In this document: in pieces, positions 35,823 to 45,407 of the stretch
Numbering within the stretch: the first letter of the stretch is position 1
How the letters are laid out: each line of letters starts with the position of its first letter
Assembly (NCBI GenBank): GCA_022764085.1
Contig: JALERP010000031.1
Location: 1-45,809 of the forward strand
Direction: 5' to 3'
Source of the DNA: Prevotella sp.
GTDB taxonomy: Bacteria > Bacteroidota > Bacteroidia > Bacteroidales > Bacteroidaceae
DNA: 45,809 bases
Position numbers and translations under genes: made by a program
Notes under the pieces: generated by a model
The model's database searches: none
Told to the model about the DNA's origin: nothing
The model's input: only the letters and a program-made list of their open reading frames with translations

Positions 35823-36821
35823 TTACGGTATTCTTCTAAACACAGTGATTCTCAGCAGTATCTCAAGCAGCAGTGTAATCGCCGCGGCGAGTGCGAAAGG
35901 CTGGTATGCCTCATATCGCTTGCTGAATTTCTTGACGTTGAGCTTTGACTTCTCAAGCCGGTCGATTTCATTGTATATCTTCTTCAGCTCCGCAGTGTTG
36001 GTGGCGCGATAGAAGTCGCCCTCGGTAGCTGCCGCTATATCTGCGAGCATCTTCGTGTCAATCTCCACAGGCATGTTCACATACTGCACTCCGCCCGCCA
36101 CGGGCATAGGGTAGGGAGCAACCTTGTTGGTGCCCACTCCGATGGTATAAACCCTAATGCCAAGGCTTTGCGCAATCTCGGCAGCTGTCATCGGGGATAT
36201 GTCTCCCATGTTGTTGCTACCGTCGGTAAGCAGGATGACCACCTTGCTCTTGGCCTTTGATGCCTTCAGTCGGGTCACTGCATTGGCAAGTCCCATACCT
36301 ATTGCCGTTCCGTCGCTGATGAGTCCGCGTGCAGCAATGTCAGTGCGCACGTTCTGCAGAAGGTTGAGCAGCGAAGTGTGGTCGGTGGTCATCGGGCATT
36401 GGGTGAATGCCTCGCCGGCAAAGATGGAAAGACCTATATTGTCGTTGGGGCGACCGATGATAAACTCGGATGCCACTGCCTTGGCTGCCTCGATACGGTT
36501 GGGCTTGAGGTCTTCAGCCAACATACTCGTTGACACGTCCATGGCAAGCATGATGTCAATACCCTCCACCGACTTGTTTTTCCATGAGTTGCTTGTCTGC
36601 GGACGGGCAAGCACCAGCACGAGCAGGGTGAATGTGGCAATGCGCAGCAACAACTGCAGTGGCATCAGCCTCACACGCCAGCTCTTCGGCGCATATTTGA
36701 ATGCGAACGTGTCGCTCATCCGTATTGTCGGCTCGCTCTTCTTCCTGTACATCACATACCATATTAAATAAGGTATAATGAGCAGGAGCAGAAACAGATA
36801 TTCTTTATTGGCAAATTCCAT
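35823..36821 (-). CDS. batA: BatA: membrane-anchored VWA-domain protein
   Basis: 332 residues. An N-terminal transmembrane helix (EYLFLLLLIIPYLIWYVMY) and a second (RIATFTLLVLVLA), then a VWA domain with MIDAS residues Asp95, Ser97, Ser99 (DVSTS) and TDGSNNMGDI, and a C-terminal helix (PFALAAAITLLLEILLRI). The VWA domain would face the cytoplasm or periplasm and bind partners through a metal ion. It resembles BatB over its first 300 residues, consistent with gene duplication. Lies between the BatD-like gene (13 bp) and batBC (8 bp). Confidence 0.93.
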   Translation of the reverse strand: MEFANKEYLFLLLLIIPYLIWYVMYRKKSEPTIRMSDTFAFKYAPKSWRVRLMPLQLLLRIATFTLLVLVLARPQTSNSWKNKSVEGIDIMLAMDVSTSMLAEDLKPNRIEAAKAVASEFIIGRPNDNIGLSIFAGEAFTQCPMTTDHTSLLNLLQNVRTDIAARGLISDGTAIGMGLANAVTRLKASKAKSKVVILLTDGSNNMGDISPMTAAEIAQSLGIRVYTIGVGTNKVAPYPMPVAGGVQYVNMPVEIDTKMLADIAAATEGDFYRATNTAELKKIYNEIDRLEKSKLNVKKFSKRYEAYQPFALAAAITLLLEILLRITVFRRIP

Positions 36822-36834
36822 TGTCTGACATAAA

Positions 36835-37905
36835 TTATATTAACAACATATAAACGGCATAGACAACATATACAAGGATGGCTGCCGCACCTACGAGCAG
36901 TGCAGTGATTGAAGCCTTAAGCATGCGGCGGGTCTTGGTGGTGCGCACCTGTTCCTCGGTCATCTGCGGTTTTTCGGGCTTCTGGTCGGGTTGTGCCTCC
37001 AGTTTTGTCTTGTTGATGAACTCTATGGCGTTCACAAGATTCATATCATTCTCATTAATGAGTGTGGAGTACTTGGCAAACTTCACTAAGTCGGCTGTCT
37101 GGAAAAGCATGCGCAGCTCGTCGAGTGCCTGACGGTCTTGTGTCTCGGTCAGCCGGTCGATTATCTCCGACGATGTCATCTCCATTGCGCTGAATCCGTA
37201 ACGCTCCTCTATGTACTTGCGTAGTGTGTCGGTGAGCTTCGTGTAGTATTCCTTCTGGTTTTCGGATGTCACCATCTTCTCCGCCTTGATTACCTCGATT
37301 TCCTTCAACGCCTTTTGATGTGGCAACAGTTTCTTCACAATCTTGATAGACGCGATAATGGGCTTGTTGTCTCTCAGGCGCAGATATAGCCAATATGCCA
37401 CAATCATCACCACAAGCATCAGTACGCTTAACCAAAATACGGCACTCCAGTCACTCCACTCGAACGGGTTGTCCTGCACGTCCTTAGGACCATAGAACTG
37501 GTCGAGCTTAGTGGTGTCAACAGGCACTTCCAACACCTTAAGTGCCAAGCTCTTGCTCTTGAATGTCTTACCATTTACTTTAACCGTAAACGGCGGCAGG
37601 TAATAGAGCTTGCCGTCGAACGACGTGAGGCGATACTTGTGTGTGAATACCGCCATACCATTGTCGATGCCTACGGTGGCAGAGTCCTTGTGGCTGACGA
37701 CCTCCACTCCCGGTGTAATCATCTGCTGCGGCCGGAAGTCGGGGAAAACCACCTTGGAGCCTTCCTTGGCGGTTGCCCTTACGCTCACCTCCACCTGTTG
37801 GCCGATGAGAATCTCAATGGAGTCGATTGTCGCCTCCACCGTTGCCTGCGCTGCAGCAGAAAGCACTGCGCAAGCCAAAAACATTATGGATAATAACCTT
37901 TTCAA
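36835..37905 (-). CDS. BatD-like membrane protein of the MoxR/Bat operon (TTG start)
   Basis: 356 residues. The only start that keeps the full signal peptide MKRLLSIMFLACAVLSAAA is a TTG at 37905; the in-frame codon before last is a stop, and the next ATG (codon 8) would leave a short signal. The periplasmic part (about 25-145) is a beta domain, ATIDSIEILIGQQVEVSVRA, related to BatD. A transmembrane helix (FWLSVLMLVVMIVAYWLYL) is near 153-175, then a cytoplasmic helical domain (KEYYTKLTDTLRKYIEERYGFSAMEMTSSEII), also found in DUF4381-like proteins, and a terminal helix. The TTG partly overlaps the last unit of a 7-bp repeat. Confidence 0.82.
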   Translation of the reverse strand: MKRLLSIMFLACAVLSAAAQATVEATIDSIEILIGQQVEVSVRATAKEGSKVVFPDFRPQQMITPGVEVVSHKDSATVGIDNGMAVFTHKYRLTSFDGKLYYLPPFTVKVNGKTFKSKSLALKVLEVPVDTTKLDQFYGPKDVQDNPFEWSDWSAVFWLSVLMLVVMIVAYWLYLRLRDNKPIIASIKIVKKLLPHQKALKEIEVIKAEKMVTSENQKEYYTKLTDTLRKYIEERYGFSAMEMTSSEIIDRLTETQDRQALDELRMLFQTADLVKFAKYSTLINENDMNLVNAIEFINKTKLEAQPDQKPEKPQMTEEQVRTTKTRRMLKASITALLVGAAAILVYVVYAVYMLLI

Positions 37906-37938
37906 TTCCTAATCCCTAATTCCTAGTTCCTAATTCCT
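37904..37938 (-). repeat. 7-bp tandem repeat bridging DUF58 stop and next start
   Basis: Five 7-bp units on the minus strand: AGGAATT, AGGAACT, AGGAATT, AGGGATT, AGGAATT. They contain the DUF58 TAG stop (37930-37932) and run into the TTG start at 37903-37905, filling the whole 24-bp gap. AGGA within each unit resembles a ribosome-binding site. Confidence 0.85.
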
Positions 37939-38799
37939 CATTTTAAACAGCATCATCATCGCCTTGACGTAGTCGTCGCTTGTGGCTACTGATATGCTGT
38001 CCACATTGCTCTTGTTGAATGTCTCGGCAAGAGCCGCCTGACGCTTTTTCCAATATTGTGCGTATGCGTTGCGAGTGCGCTTGCTGCTTGTATCCACGTA
38101 TTGCTCGAATCCGGTCTCGGCATCTACCACGCGCATCAGCCCCACGTCGGGTAACTCCTTTGAGCGTATGTCATACACCTGTATTGCCACCACATCATGC
38201 TTGCGGTTGCATATCGATAGAGTCTGCTGGAAGTCATTGCGCACGTAGAAGTCGCTCAGTATGAACGCTGTACACCTACGCTTTGCAACTCCCGAGAGAA
38301 ACTCCAACGCCCCGCGCAAGTCAGTGCGCTTGCTTTCGGGATGAAAGTCAATAAGCTCGCGTATGATATATAGAATGTGCTTGCGGCCTTTCTTCGGCGG
38401 TATGTATTTCTCAATCTTGTCGGAGAAGAAGATGACCCCGATTTTGTCGTTGTTCTGTATGGCGCTGAAGGCGAGTGTGGCGGCAATCTCCGTCACCATG
38501 TCGCGCTTCACCTGTCCATGTGTTCCGAAGTCGAGAGAGCCGCTCACGTCGATGAGCAACATCACCGTAAGCTCGCGCTCCTCCTCAAACACCTTCACGT
38601 AGGGGCGGTTGAAGCGGGCAGTCACGTTCCAGTCGATGTCGCGCACATCATCGCCGAACTGATACTCGCGAACCTCGCTGAACGCCATTCCCCTTCCCTT
38701 GAAGGCAGAATGATATTGTCCGGCGAAGATGTTCGCGCTCAGCCCGCGCGTCTTTATCTCTATCTTCCTTACTTTCTTTAGTAACTCTTGCGTATCCAT
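37930..38799 (-). CDS. DUF58 (VWA-like) protein of the MoxR/Bat operon
   Basis: 289 residues, cytoplasmic, no membrane segment. DUF58 signature: GRGMAFSEVREYQFGDDVRDIDWNVTARF (35-63), followed by a VWA-type fold with DVSGS (Asp84, Ser86, Ser88) and FFSDKIEKYIPPKKGRKH. These proteins occur next to MoxR ATPases across bacteria and are thought to be their partners. Starts 4 bp after moxR. The last two codons and stop (AGG AAT TAG) are part of a 7-bp repeat. Confidence 0.93.
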   Translation of the reverse strand: MDTQELLKKVRKIEIKTRGLSANIFAGQYHSAFKGRGMAFSEVREYQFGDDVRDIDWNVTARFNRPYVKVFEEERELTVMLLIDVSGSLDFGTHGQVKRDMVTEIAATLAFSAIQNNDKIGVIFFSDKIEKYIPPKKGRKHILYIIRELIDFHPESKRTDLRGALEFLSGVAKRRCTAFILSDFYVRNDFQQTLSICNRKHDVVAIQVYDIRSKELPDVGLMRVVDAETGFEQYVDTSSKRTRNAYAQYWKKRQAALAETFNKSNVDSISVATSDDYVKAMMMLFKMRN

Positions 38800-38803
38800 C
38801 GCA

Positions 38804-39799
<996 letters not shown>

Positions 39800-39837
39800 A
39801 ATTCTTGTATATTTTCTATATATTTCCAATTTTGGTG

Positions 39838-39845
39838 CAAAATTA
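39838..39845 (-). promoter_or_regulatory. -7 element of the Bat operon promoter
   Basis: TAATTTTG on the minus strand matches TAnnTTTG and lies 38 bp before the moxR ATG at 39799. A TTG is present at 39868-39870 but with a 22-bp spacer, slightly long. Confidence 0.55.
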
Positions 39846-39969
39846 CTTAGGAATTGCGAAATATCGGCAATAATCTGCATAAAAAATATTAATTATGCCA
39901 TATATAAAAGATAATTTAAGAAAACTATACCCATTTTTTTGTATTTATGAGAAAAAAACGGCGATTTTT

Positions 39970-40000
39970 TTTGTTAAACCAAGAAAACTTCTTACCTTTG
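39970..40000 (+). promoter_or_regulatory. Promoter of the threonine operon
   Basis: TTTG (39970-39973), exactly 19 bp, then TACCTTTG (39993-40000): a full match to the Bacteroidota consensus. The leader to the thrA ATG is only about 20 nt, leaving no room for a peptide attenuator or riboswitch. Confidence 0.85.
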
Positions 40001-40026
40001 CAACCACTAAATCATTTAATGACATT

Positions 40027-42456
40027 ATGAAAGTACTGAAATTCGGCGGAACATCCGTAGGTTCCGTAGAAAGCATCTTGAGTTTGAAAAACATCGTTGA
40101 GAACCAATCCCAACATGTTATTGTCGTGGTGAGTGCCCTGGGCGGCATCACCGACAAGCTGATTGCCACGTCGAAGCTCGCCGTCAAGGGCGACGAGGCT
40201 TACCGTGACGAGTTTGAATCAATGGTGGCACGCCATCACACAATGATTGGAGCCGTCATAACCGACAATGACAAACGAACTCGACTGCTGGCAACAGTGG
40301 ATTCACTGCTTGACCAGCTCCGTTCTATATATTATGGTGTCTATCTCATCCGCGACCTTAGCCCGAAGACTTCCGCAGCAATTGTAAGCTACGGAGAGAG
40401 GCTGAGCAGCAATATCGTGGCCACGTTAATAGAAGGCGCAGAATGGAAGGACTCGCGCTCGTTCATCAAGACTGAGATGAAGCACGGGAAGCATGTGCTT
40501 GACAGCGAACTGACCAACAGCCTCGTGAGGGAGGCTTTCTGCGAACTGCCCAAGATTACCGTCGTGCCAGGATTCATCAGCTCCGACAAGTACTCAGGCG
40601 AGGTGACCAACCTCGGGCGCGGAGGCAGCGATTACACCGCTTCTATCATAGCGGCAGCCCTCGATGCCGAGACCCTCGAGATATGGACGGATGTAAACGG
40701 ATTCATGACTGCCGACCCGCGCGTCATCCATACTGCATACACTATAAATGAACTAAGCTACGTGGAGGCAATGGAGCTTTGCAACTTCGGCGCAAAGGTA
40801 ATCTATCCGCCAACTATTTATCCCGTATGCGTGAAGAATATACCTATAAGGGTGAAGAACACTTTCAATCCCTCTGACCCCGGTACCGTCATAAAGGACA
40901 AGATCGACAACGACCGCAAGCCTATCAAGGGCATATCCAGCATAAGCGGCACCACGCTCATCACAGTCACAGGTCTCTCGATGGTAGGAGTAATCGGTGT
41001 CAACCGACGGATATTCACGGCACTCGCCGAAAACGGTATTTCGGTGTTCATGGTGTCGCAGGCTTCTTCCGAGAACTCCACATCCATCGGTGTGCGCGAC
41101 GAGGACTCCGACGATGCCGTACGTGTGCTCAACAATGAGTTCGCCAAGGAAATCGAAACAGGAGCCATGTTCCCCATGCACGCCGAGAACGGACTTGCCA
41201 CCATAGCAATCGTGGGCGAGAACATGAAGCATACCCCGGGCATTGCGGGTAAGCTCTTCGGCACTCTCGGACGCAGCGGTATCAGCGTTATAGCCTGCGC
41301 ACAGGGAGCCTCGGAGACAAACATCTCGTTTGTCGTAGATTCCAAGTTCTTGCGCAAGTCGCTCAATGTATTGCACGACTCGTTCTTCCTCAGCGAATAC
41401 AATGTTCTCAACCTTTTTATCTGCGGCGTGGGAACCGTCGGCGGAAACCTTATCTCGCAGATTAACTCGCAGTACGAGGAACTCAAGCGAACCCGCCGCC
41501 TCAAACTCAATGTCGTGGGCATATCAAGCAGCCATAACGCCATCTTCAACCGCGATGGCATCGACCTTAGCAACTATCGTGAGCAACTGGCCAAATCTGC
41601 CCCGAGCGACATCAACCACCTGCGCGAGGAGGTCATCGGAATGAACATATTCAACAGTGTGTTTGTTGACTGCACGGCAAGCAATGATGTCGCGTGTCTC
41701 TACCAGGAATTTCTCGAACATAACATATCTGTTGTTGCAGCCAACAAGGTGGCAGCGTCAAGCGACTATGACAGTTATCTGAAGCTCAAGCAGACGGCTC
41801 TCAGCCGTGGTGTGAAGTTCCTCTTTGAGACTAACGTAGGCGCCGGTCTGCCTATTATCGGAACTATAAATGACCTGAAGAATTCAGGAGACAAAATACT
41901 TAAGATTGAGGCAGTTCTGAGCGGAACACTCAACTTTATCTTTAATGAGATTTCAGCCGACGTGCCCTTCTCCGAGACAGTACTGAGGGCAAAGCAACAG
42001 GGATATAGCGAGCCAGATCCCCGCATCGACCTCAGCGGCAAGGATGTTGTCCGCAAACTCGTTATCCTCGCACGCGAGGCGGGATATAAGGTAGAGCAGG
42101 GCGACGTGGAGAAGCACCTCTTTGTGCCCGACGAGTTCTTCAAGGGAAGCATAGAGGACTTCTGGAAAAAACTGCCATCGCTTGATGCCGACTTTGAAGC
42201 AAAGCGCAAGGTGCTTGAAAGCGAAAACAAACGATGGAGATTTGTGGCTAAGCTCGACCATGGCAAGACGAGCGTCTCACTCGAAGCCGTAGGGCAGCAT
42301 CATCCGTTCTATGGACTTGAAGGCTCCAACAATATCGTTCTGCTCACCACCGAACGCTATCGTGAATACCCGATGCTCATCCAGGGATATGGTGCCGGAG
42401 CCGGAGTGACCGCAGCAGGTGTGTTTGCCAATATCATGTCGATTGCCAATATTTAA
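40027..42456 (+). CDS. thrA: Bifunctional aspartate kinase / homoserine dehydrogenase
   Basis: 809 residues from ATG 40027 (MKVLKFGGTSVGSVES); an earlier in-frame ATG at 39895 lies upstream of the promoter and is rejected. Residues 1 to about 300 are the aspartokinase with KFGGTS (5-10) and NLGRGGSDYTA. Two ACT modules follow (about 310-455: LITVTGLSMVGVIGVNRRIF, IAIVGENMKHTPGIAGKLFG), the usual site of threonine feedback inhibition. The dehydrogenase begins near 460 with FICGVGTVGGNLI (NAD(P) binding) and contains FETNVGAGLPIIGTINDL and EAVLSGTLNFIFNE. It makes aspartyl phosphate and, two steps later, homoserine. First gene of the thr operon, 4 bp from the next. Confidence 0.97.
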   Translation: MKVLKFGGTSVGSVESILSLKNIVENQSQHVIVVVSALGGITDKLIATSKLAVKGDEAYRDEFESMVARHHTMIGAVITDNDKRTRLLATVDSLLDQLRSIYYGVYLIRDLSPKTSAAIVSYGERLSSNIVATLIEGAEWKDSRSFIKTEMKHGKHVLDSELTNSLVREAFCELPKITVVPGFISSDKYSGEVTNLGRGGSDYTASIIAAALDAETLEIWTDVNGFMTADPRVIHTAYTINELSYVEAMELCNFGAKVIYPPTIYPVCVKNIPIRVKNTFNPSDPGTVIKDKIDNDRKPIKGISSISGTTLITVTGLSMVGVIGVNRRIFTALAENGISVFMVSQASSENSTSIGVRDEDSDDAVRVLNNEFAKEIETGAMFPMHAENGLATIAIVGENMKHTPGIAGKLFGTLGRSGISVIACAQGASETNISFVVDSKFLRKSLNVLHDSFFLSEYNVLNLFICGVGTVGGNLISQINSQYEELKRTRRLKLNVVGISSSHNAIFNRDGIDLSNYREQLAKSAPSDINHLREEVIGMNIFNSVFVDCTASNDVACLYQEFLEHNISVVAANKVAASSDYDSYLKLKQTALSRGVKFLFETNVGAGLPIIGTINDLKNSGDKILKIEAVLSGTLNFIFNEISADVPFSETVLRAKQQGYSEPDPRIDLSGKDVVRKLVILAREAGYKVEQGDVEKHLFVPDEFFKGSIEDFWKKLPSLDADFEAKRKVLESENKRWRFVAKLDHGKTSVSLEAVGQHHPFYGLEGSNNIVLLTTERYREYPMLIQGYGAGAGVTAAGVFANIMSIANI

Positions 42457-42460
42457 GACA

Positions 42461-43675
42461 ATGAAACATATTATTATATTAGGCGACGGAATGGCCGACC
42501 ACAAGGTGGAACGCCTTGGCGGGAAGACTCTCCTGCAATATGCCGACACTCCATATATGGACATGCTGGCGAAAAAGGGCAGGTGCGGCAGACTCCTCAC
42601 CGTGCCCGACGGCTACCAGCCGGGTTCCGAGGTGGCCAATACCGCCATCATGGGTTATGACCTCGACAAGGTGTATGAGGGTAGGGGACCGTTGGAGGCG
42701 GCAAGCATAGGATATGAGATGCAGCCAGGCGACATGGCCATCCGGTGCAATATCATCACCCTTGACGACGGCAAGATAAAGAACCACCACGGAGGCCACC
42801 TCTCAACGGAAGACGGCACCGTGCTCATCAATTATCTTAATGAGCAACTCGGCAACGACCGCGTACAGTTCATACCAGGCATCCAGTATCGCCATTTGCT
42901 CGTCATCCGAGGCGGCAACAAGCACATCACATGCTCGCCACCCCACGACCATCCCGACGAGCCATGGCGCCCCCTGTTGGTAAAGCCAGAACCAGGATTC
43001 ACCTCCGAAACGGCCGACCTTATCAACGACCTTATAATCCGCTCCCAGCCGCTCCTTGAGAGCCATCCTATAAACCGGAAGCGCAAGGCGGAAGGCAAGC
43101 CCATGGCCAACTCCATCTGGCCCTGGAGTCCTGGTTATCGCCCCTCGATGCAAACCATCCCCGAGATGTTCCCCGATGTAAAGAGCGGTGCAGTCATCTC
43201 AGCTGTTGACCTCATCCGCGGCATCGGTCACTATGCCGGTCTCCGCATCATCAAGGTTGAGGGAGCCACAGGCCTATACAACACCAACTACGAGGGAAAG
43301 GCGCAGGCAGCCATTGAAGCCCTTCGCAAGGATGACTTCGTCTTCCTGCACGTGGAGGCAAGCGACGAGGCAGGACACGATGGCGACCTCAATCTCAAAA
43401 TCAAGACCATCGAGGATCTCGACCGCCGCATCGTTGAACCTATATACAATGAGGTGAAGACATGGGACGAGCCGGTGTGCATAGCCGTTCTGCCCGACCA
43501 TCCCACTCCCGTGGAAATACGCACCCACGTACAGGAGCCTGTGCCTTTCGTCATCTATTATCCCGGCATCCAGCCCGACAGTGTTATGGAATACGACGAG
43601 GTGAGCTGCGTAAGCGGAGGATACGGCATGCTCCGCCTCCAGCAGTTCATGCAGGAATTTATGAAGATAAGATAA
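42461..43675 (+). CDS. apgM: ApgM-family alkaline-phosphatase-fold enzyme, probable homoserine kinase
   Basis: 404 residues from ATG 42461 (MKHIIILGDGMADHKVERLGG). The sequence belongs to the archaeal-type cofactor-independent phosphoglycerate mutase family: metal-binding Asp9 in GDGMAD, SEVANTAIMGYD with the probable phospho-accepting Ser, LHVEASDEAGHDGD and VLPDHPTPVEIRTH. Its position between thrA and thrC, with no GHMP-type thrB present, matches the subgroup described as 'proposed homoserine kinase' (TIGR02535). The likely reaction is homoserine to O-phosphohomoserine, the step missing between its neighbours. The mutase name is therefore probably misleading here; assignment rests on gene context and knowledge of the family. 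Confidence 0.88.
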   Translation: MKHIIILGDGMADHKVERLGGKTLLQYADTPYMDMLAKKGRCGRLLTVPDGYQPGSEVANTAIMGYDLDKVYEGRGPLEAASIGYEMQPGDMAIRCNIITLDDGKIKNHHGGHLSTEDGTVLINYLNEQLGNDRVQFIPGIQYRHLLVIRGGNKHITCSPPHDHPDEPWRPLLVKPEPGFTSETADLINDLIIRSQPLLESHPINRKRKAEGKPMANSIWPWSPGYRPSMQTIPEMFPDVKSGAVISAVDLIRGIGHYAGLRIIKVEGATGLYNTNYEGKAQAAIEALRKDDFVFLHVEASDEAGHDGDLNLKIKTIEDLDRRIVEPIYNEVKTWDEPVCIAVLPDHPTPVEIRTHVQEPVPFVIYYPGIQPDSVMEYDEVSCVSGGYGMLRLQQFMQEFMKIR

Positions 43676-43683
43676 TAAAACAA

Positions 43684-44985
43684 ATGAAATACTACAGTAC
43701 AAACAAAAAGGCCCCTATGGCTACACTTCACGAGGCAGTGGTCAAGGGATTGGCGGGCGACCGCGGCCTTTATATGCCGGAGAGCATAAAGCAGCTGCCT
43801 CAGTCATTCTTCGACAATATCGGGACAATGTCGTTTCAGGACATTGCCTTCACTGTTGCCCAAGCCTTCTTCGGCGAGGACATCCCCGATGCCGACCTTC
43901 GTCGTATCGTTGACGACACACTGTCGTTCGACTGCCCCGTGGCTCCTGTCACCGACAACATCTACAGTCTTGAGCTCTTCCACGGCCCCACACTTGCCTT
44001 CAAGGACGTCGGTGCCCGTTTCATGGCCCGCCTTCTGCAGTACTTCATCCGCCAGGAAGGCCGCGAGCAGGTGAATGTGCTTGTAGCCACCAGTGGCGAC
44101 ACAGGAAGCGCCGTAGCCAATGGATTCCTTGGTGTTGACGGCATCCACGTATATGTGCTATATCCCAAGGGCAAGGTCAGCAAGATTCAGGAGTGCCAGT
44201 TCACTACTCTCGGACAGAACATCACCGCAGTTGAGGTAGATGGAGTGTTTGACGACTGCCAGGCTCTCGTCAAGAGTGCCTTTATGGACGATGAGCTCAA
44301 CCGTCACATGAAGCTCACCTCAGCCAATTCCATCAACGTGGCTCGCTTCCTGCCGCAGGCTTTCTATTATTTCAATGCCTATGCGCGCATGAAGGCTCTT
44401 GGCAAGGCTGACAACCTTGTGGTGTGTGTGCCGAGTGGAAACTTCGGCAATATCACCGCCGCCCTGTTCGGACATCGCATGGGACTTCCTATAAAGCGCT
44501 TCATTGCAGCCAACAATGCCAACGACATCTTCTTCAACTATCTCGCCACGGGCAAGTATGAGCCACAGCCGAGCAAGCAGACCATAGCAAATGCCATGGA
44601 CGTGGGCGACCCGAGCAACTTCGCTCGTATCTACGACCTGTACGAGGGCGACCACAAGCGTATCACTTCGCTCATCAGCGGCGCGACATATTCCGACGAG
44701 CAGATACGCGAGGCAATGAACCGGTGCTATGCCGACAACGGATATATCCTCGACCCCCACGGAGCCTGTGGCTATCGCGCCTTGAGCGAGCAGTTGCAGC
44801 CGGGTGAATACGGCGTGTTCTGCGAGACAGCCCATCCCGCCAAGTTCAAGGACACGGTAGAGGCAGTCATCGGTGCCGAGGTGGAAATTCCCGCCCGTCT
44901 TGCAGCTTTCATGAAGGGCGAGAAGCAGAGCGTTGAGATGTCCAAGGACTTCGATAGCTTCAAGGCATACTTGATGCAGCAGTAA
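43684..44985 (+). CDS. thrC: Threonine synthase
   Basis: 433 residues from ATG 43684 (MKYYSTNKKAPMATLHEAVV), 8 bp after the apgM-like gene. Converts O-phosphohomoserine to threonine with pyridoxal phosphate. The PLP lysine is Lys107 in HGPTLAFKDVGARF; VLVATSGDTGSAVANGF is the phosphate-binding loop, and TSANSINVARFLPQAFYYF and VPSGNFGNITAAL are conserved. Length and motifs match the long ThrC type. Last gene of the operon; a strong hairpin follows 72 bp after the stop. Confidence 0.97.
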   Translation: MKYYSTNKKAPMATLHEAVVKGLAGDRGLYMPESIKQLPQSFFDNIGTMSFQDIAFTVAQAFFGEDIPDADLRRIVDDTLSFDCPVAPVTDNIYSLELFHGPTLAFKDVGARFMARLLQYFIRQEGREQVNVLVATSGDTGSAVANGFLGVDGIHVYVLYPKGKVSKIQECQFTTLGQNITAVEVDGVFDDCQALVKSAFMDDELNRHMKLTSANSINVARFLPQAFYYFNAYARMKALGKADNLVVCVPSGNFGNITAALFGHRMGLPIKRFIAANNANDIFFNYLATGKYEPQPSKQTIANAMDVGDPSNFARIYDLYEGDHKRITSLISGATYSDEQIREAMNRCYADNGYILDPHGACGYRALSEQLQPGEYGVFCETAHPAKFKDTVEAVIGAEVEIPARLAAFMKGEKQSVEMSKDFDSFKAYLMQQ

Positions 44986-45057
44986 TCTTCTGAATATTCC
45001 GCCGCGACAATCCCTTCCGCGGGTTAGAGGGTGTCTCCGCTGACCAGTAATTTTTAT

Positions 45058-45096
45058 AAAAATACCCCATGCACGGTTAATGCACGGGGTATTTTC
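45058..45096 (+). terminator. Terminator of the threonine operon
   Basis: The arms 45058-45073 (AAAAATACCCC, A, TGCA) and 45081-45096 (TGCA, C, GGGGTATTTT) pair with one A-C mismatch over a 7-nt loop. The right arm ends in a T run, and A-rich sequence on the left allows function in both directions. Confidence 0.85.
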
Positions 45097-45132
45097 ATTG
45101 GATTAAGGCGACTTTCATTCCGCAATGGCATT

Positions 45133-45158
45133 TTGAATTAAGAATTAAAAATTAAGAG
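45133..45158 (+). repeat. Short TTAAGAA-type array after the thr operon
   Basis: Three 7-bp units (GAATTAA, GAATTAA, AAATTAA) and a degenerate fourth on the plus strand, which is the coding strand of the thr operon. Same unit and orientation relative to transcription as the arrays at 3132 and 29361. Confidence 0.7.
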
Positions 45159-45256
45159 TTTTATTTTTCGCAAGTATTTATTTTAAACACAGAGACACAG
45201 AGACACAAAGTTTTTTTCGGGAGCGGAAGATACAGAGAGCAGCTAAAGCTGCTTTA
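45150..45256. repeat. 107-bp direct repeat, copy A
   Basis: Nearly identical to copy B at 45408-45513, with two substitutions and one base of T-run length difference seen by eye. Contains the TTTTAAACACAGAG segment and the palindrome AGCAGCTAAAGCTGCT (45238-45253). Confidence 0.9.
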
Positions 45257-45388
45257 CAAAGTCCACAAAGTTATCATCCCGACAGTCCAAAGTTATCAAT
45301 CCGGAAGGCTTTGTGGCGACTTTCAAGTCGCTTGTAACCTTTGTATCCAGAATAAAACTTCATTTCTTTGTGTCTTTGTGTTTTAAAA
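45181..45388. repeat. Unit bounded by inverted CACAGAGACACAAAG sequences
   Basis: The left end (45181-45210, TTTTAAACACAGAG and on to CACAAAG) is an inverted match of the right end (45366-45388, CTTTGTGTCTTTGTGTTTT and on). Inside are two perfect 7-bp palindromes with 2-nt loops, AGCAGCT-AA-AGCTGCT (45238-45253) and GCGACTT-TC-AAGTCGC (45316-45331), and a short direct repeat built on AAAGTTATCA. No coding capacity. Confidence 0.75.
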
Positions 45389-45407
45389 ATCCACATACGA
45401 GAAAGTA

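Noticed and set aside
35002..36012. 336-codon open frame antisense to batBC and batA
   Set aside because: Overlaps two well-supported genes and has Cys/His-rich, low-sense composition.
39895..40026. N-terminal extension of ThrA
   Set aside because: Contains the promoter; aspartokinases start at the KFGGTS region.
40001..40026. Leader peptide attenuator or riboswitch for threonine
   Set aside because: The leader after the consensus promoter is too short for either.
43462..43683. N-terminal extension of ThrC
   Set aside because: Overlaps the apgM-like gene in another frame; ThrC homology starts at MKYYST.
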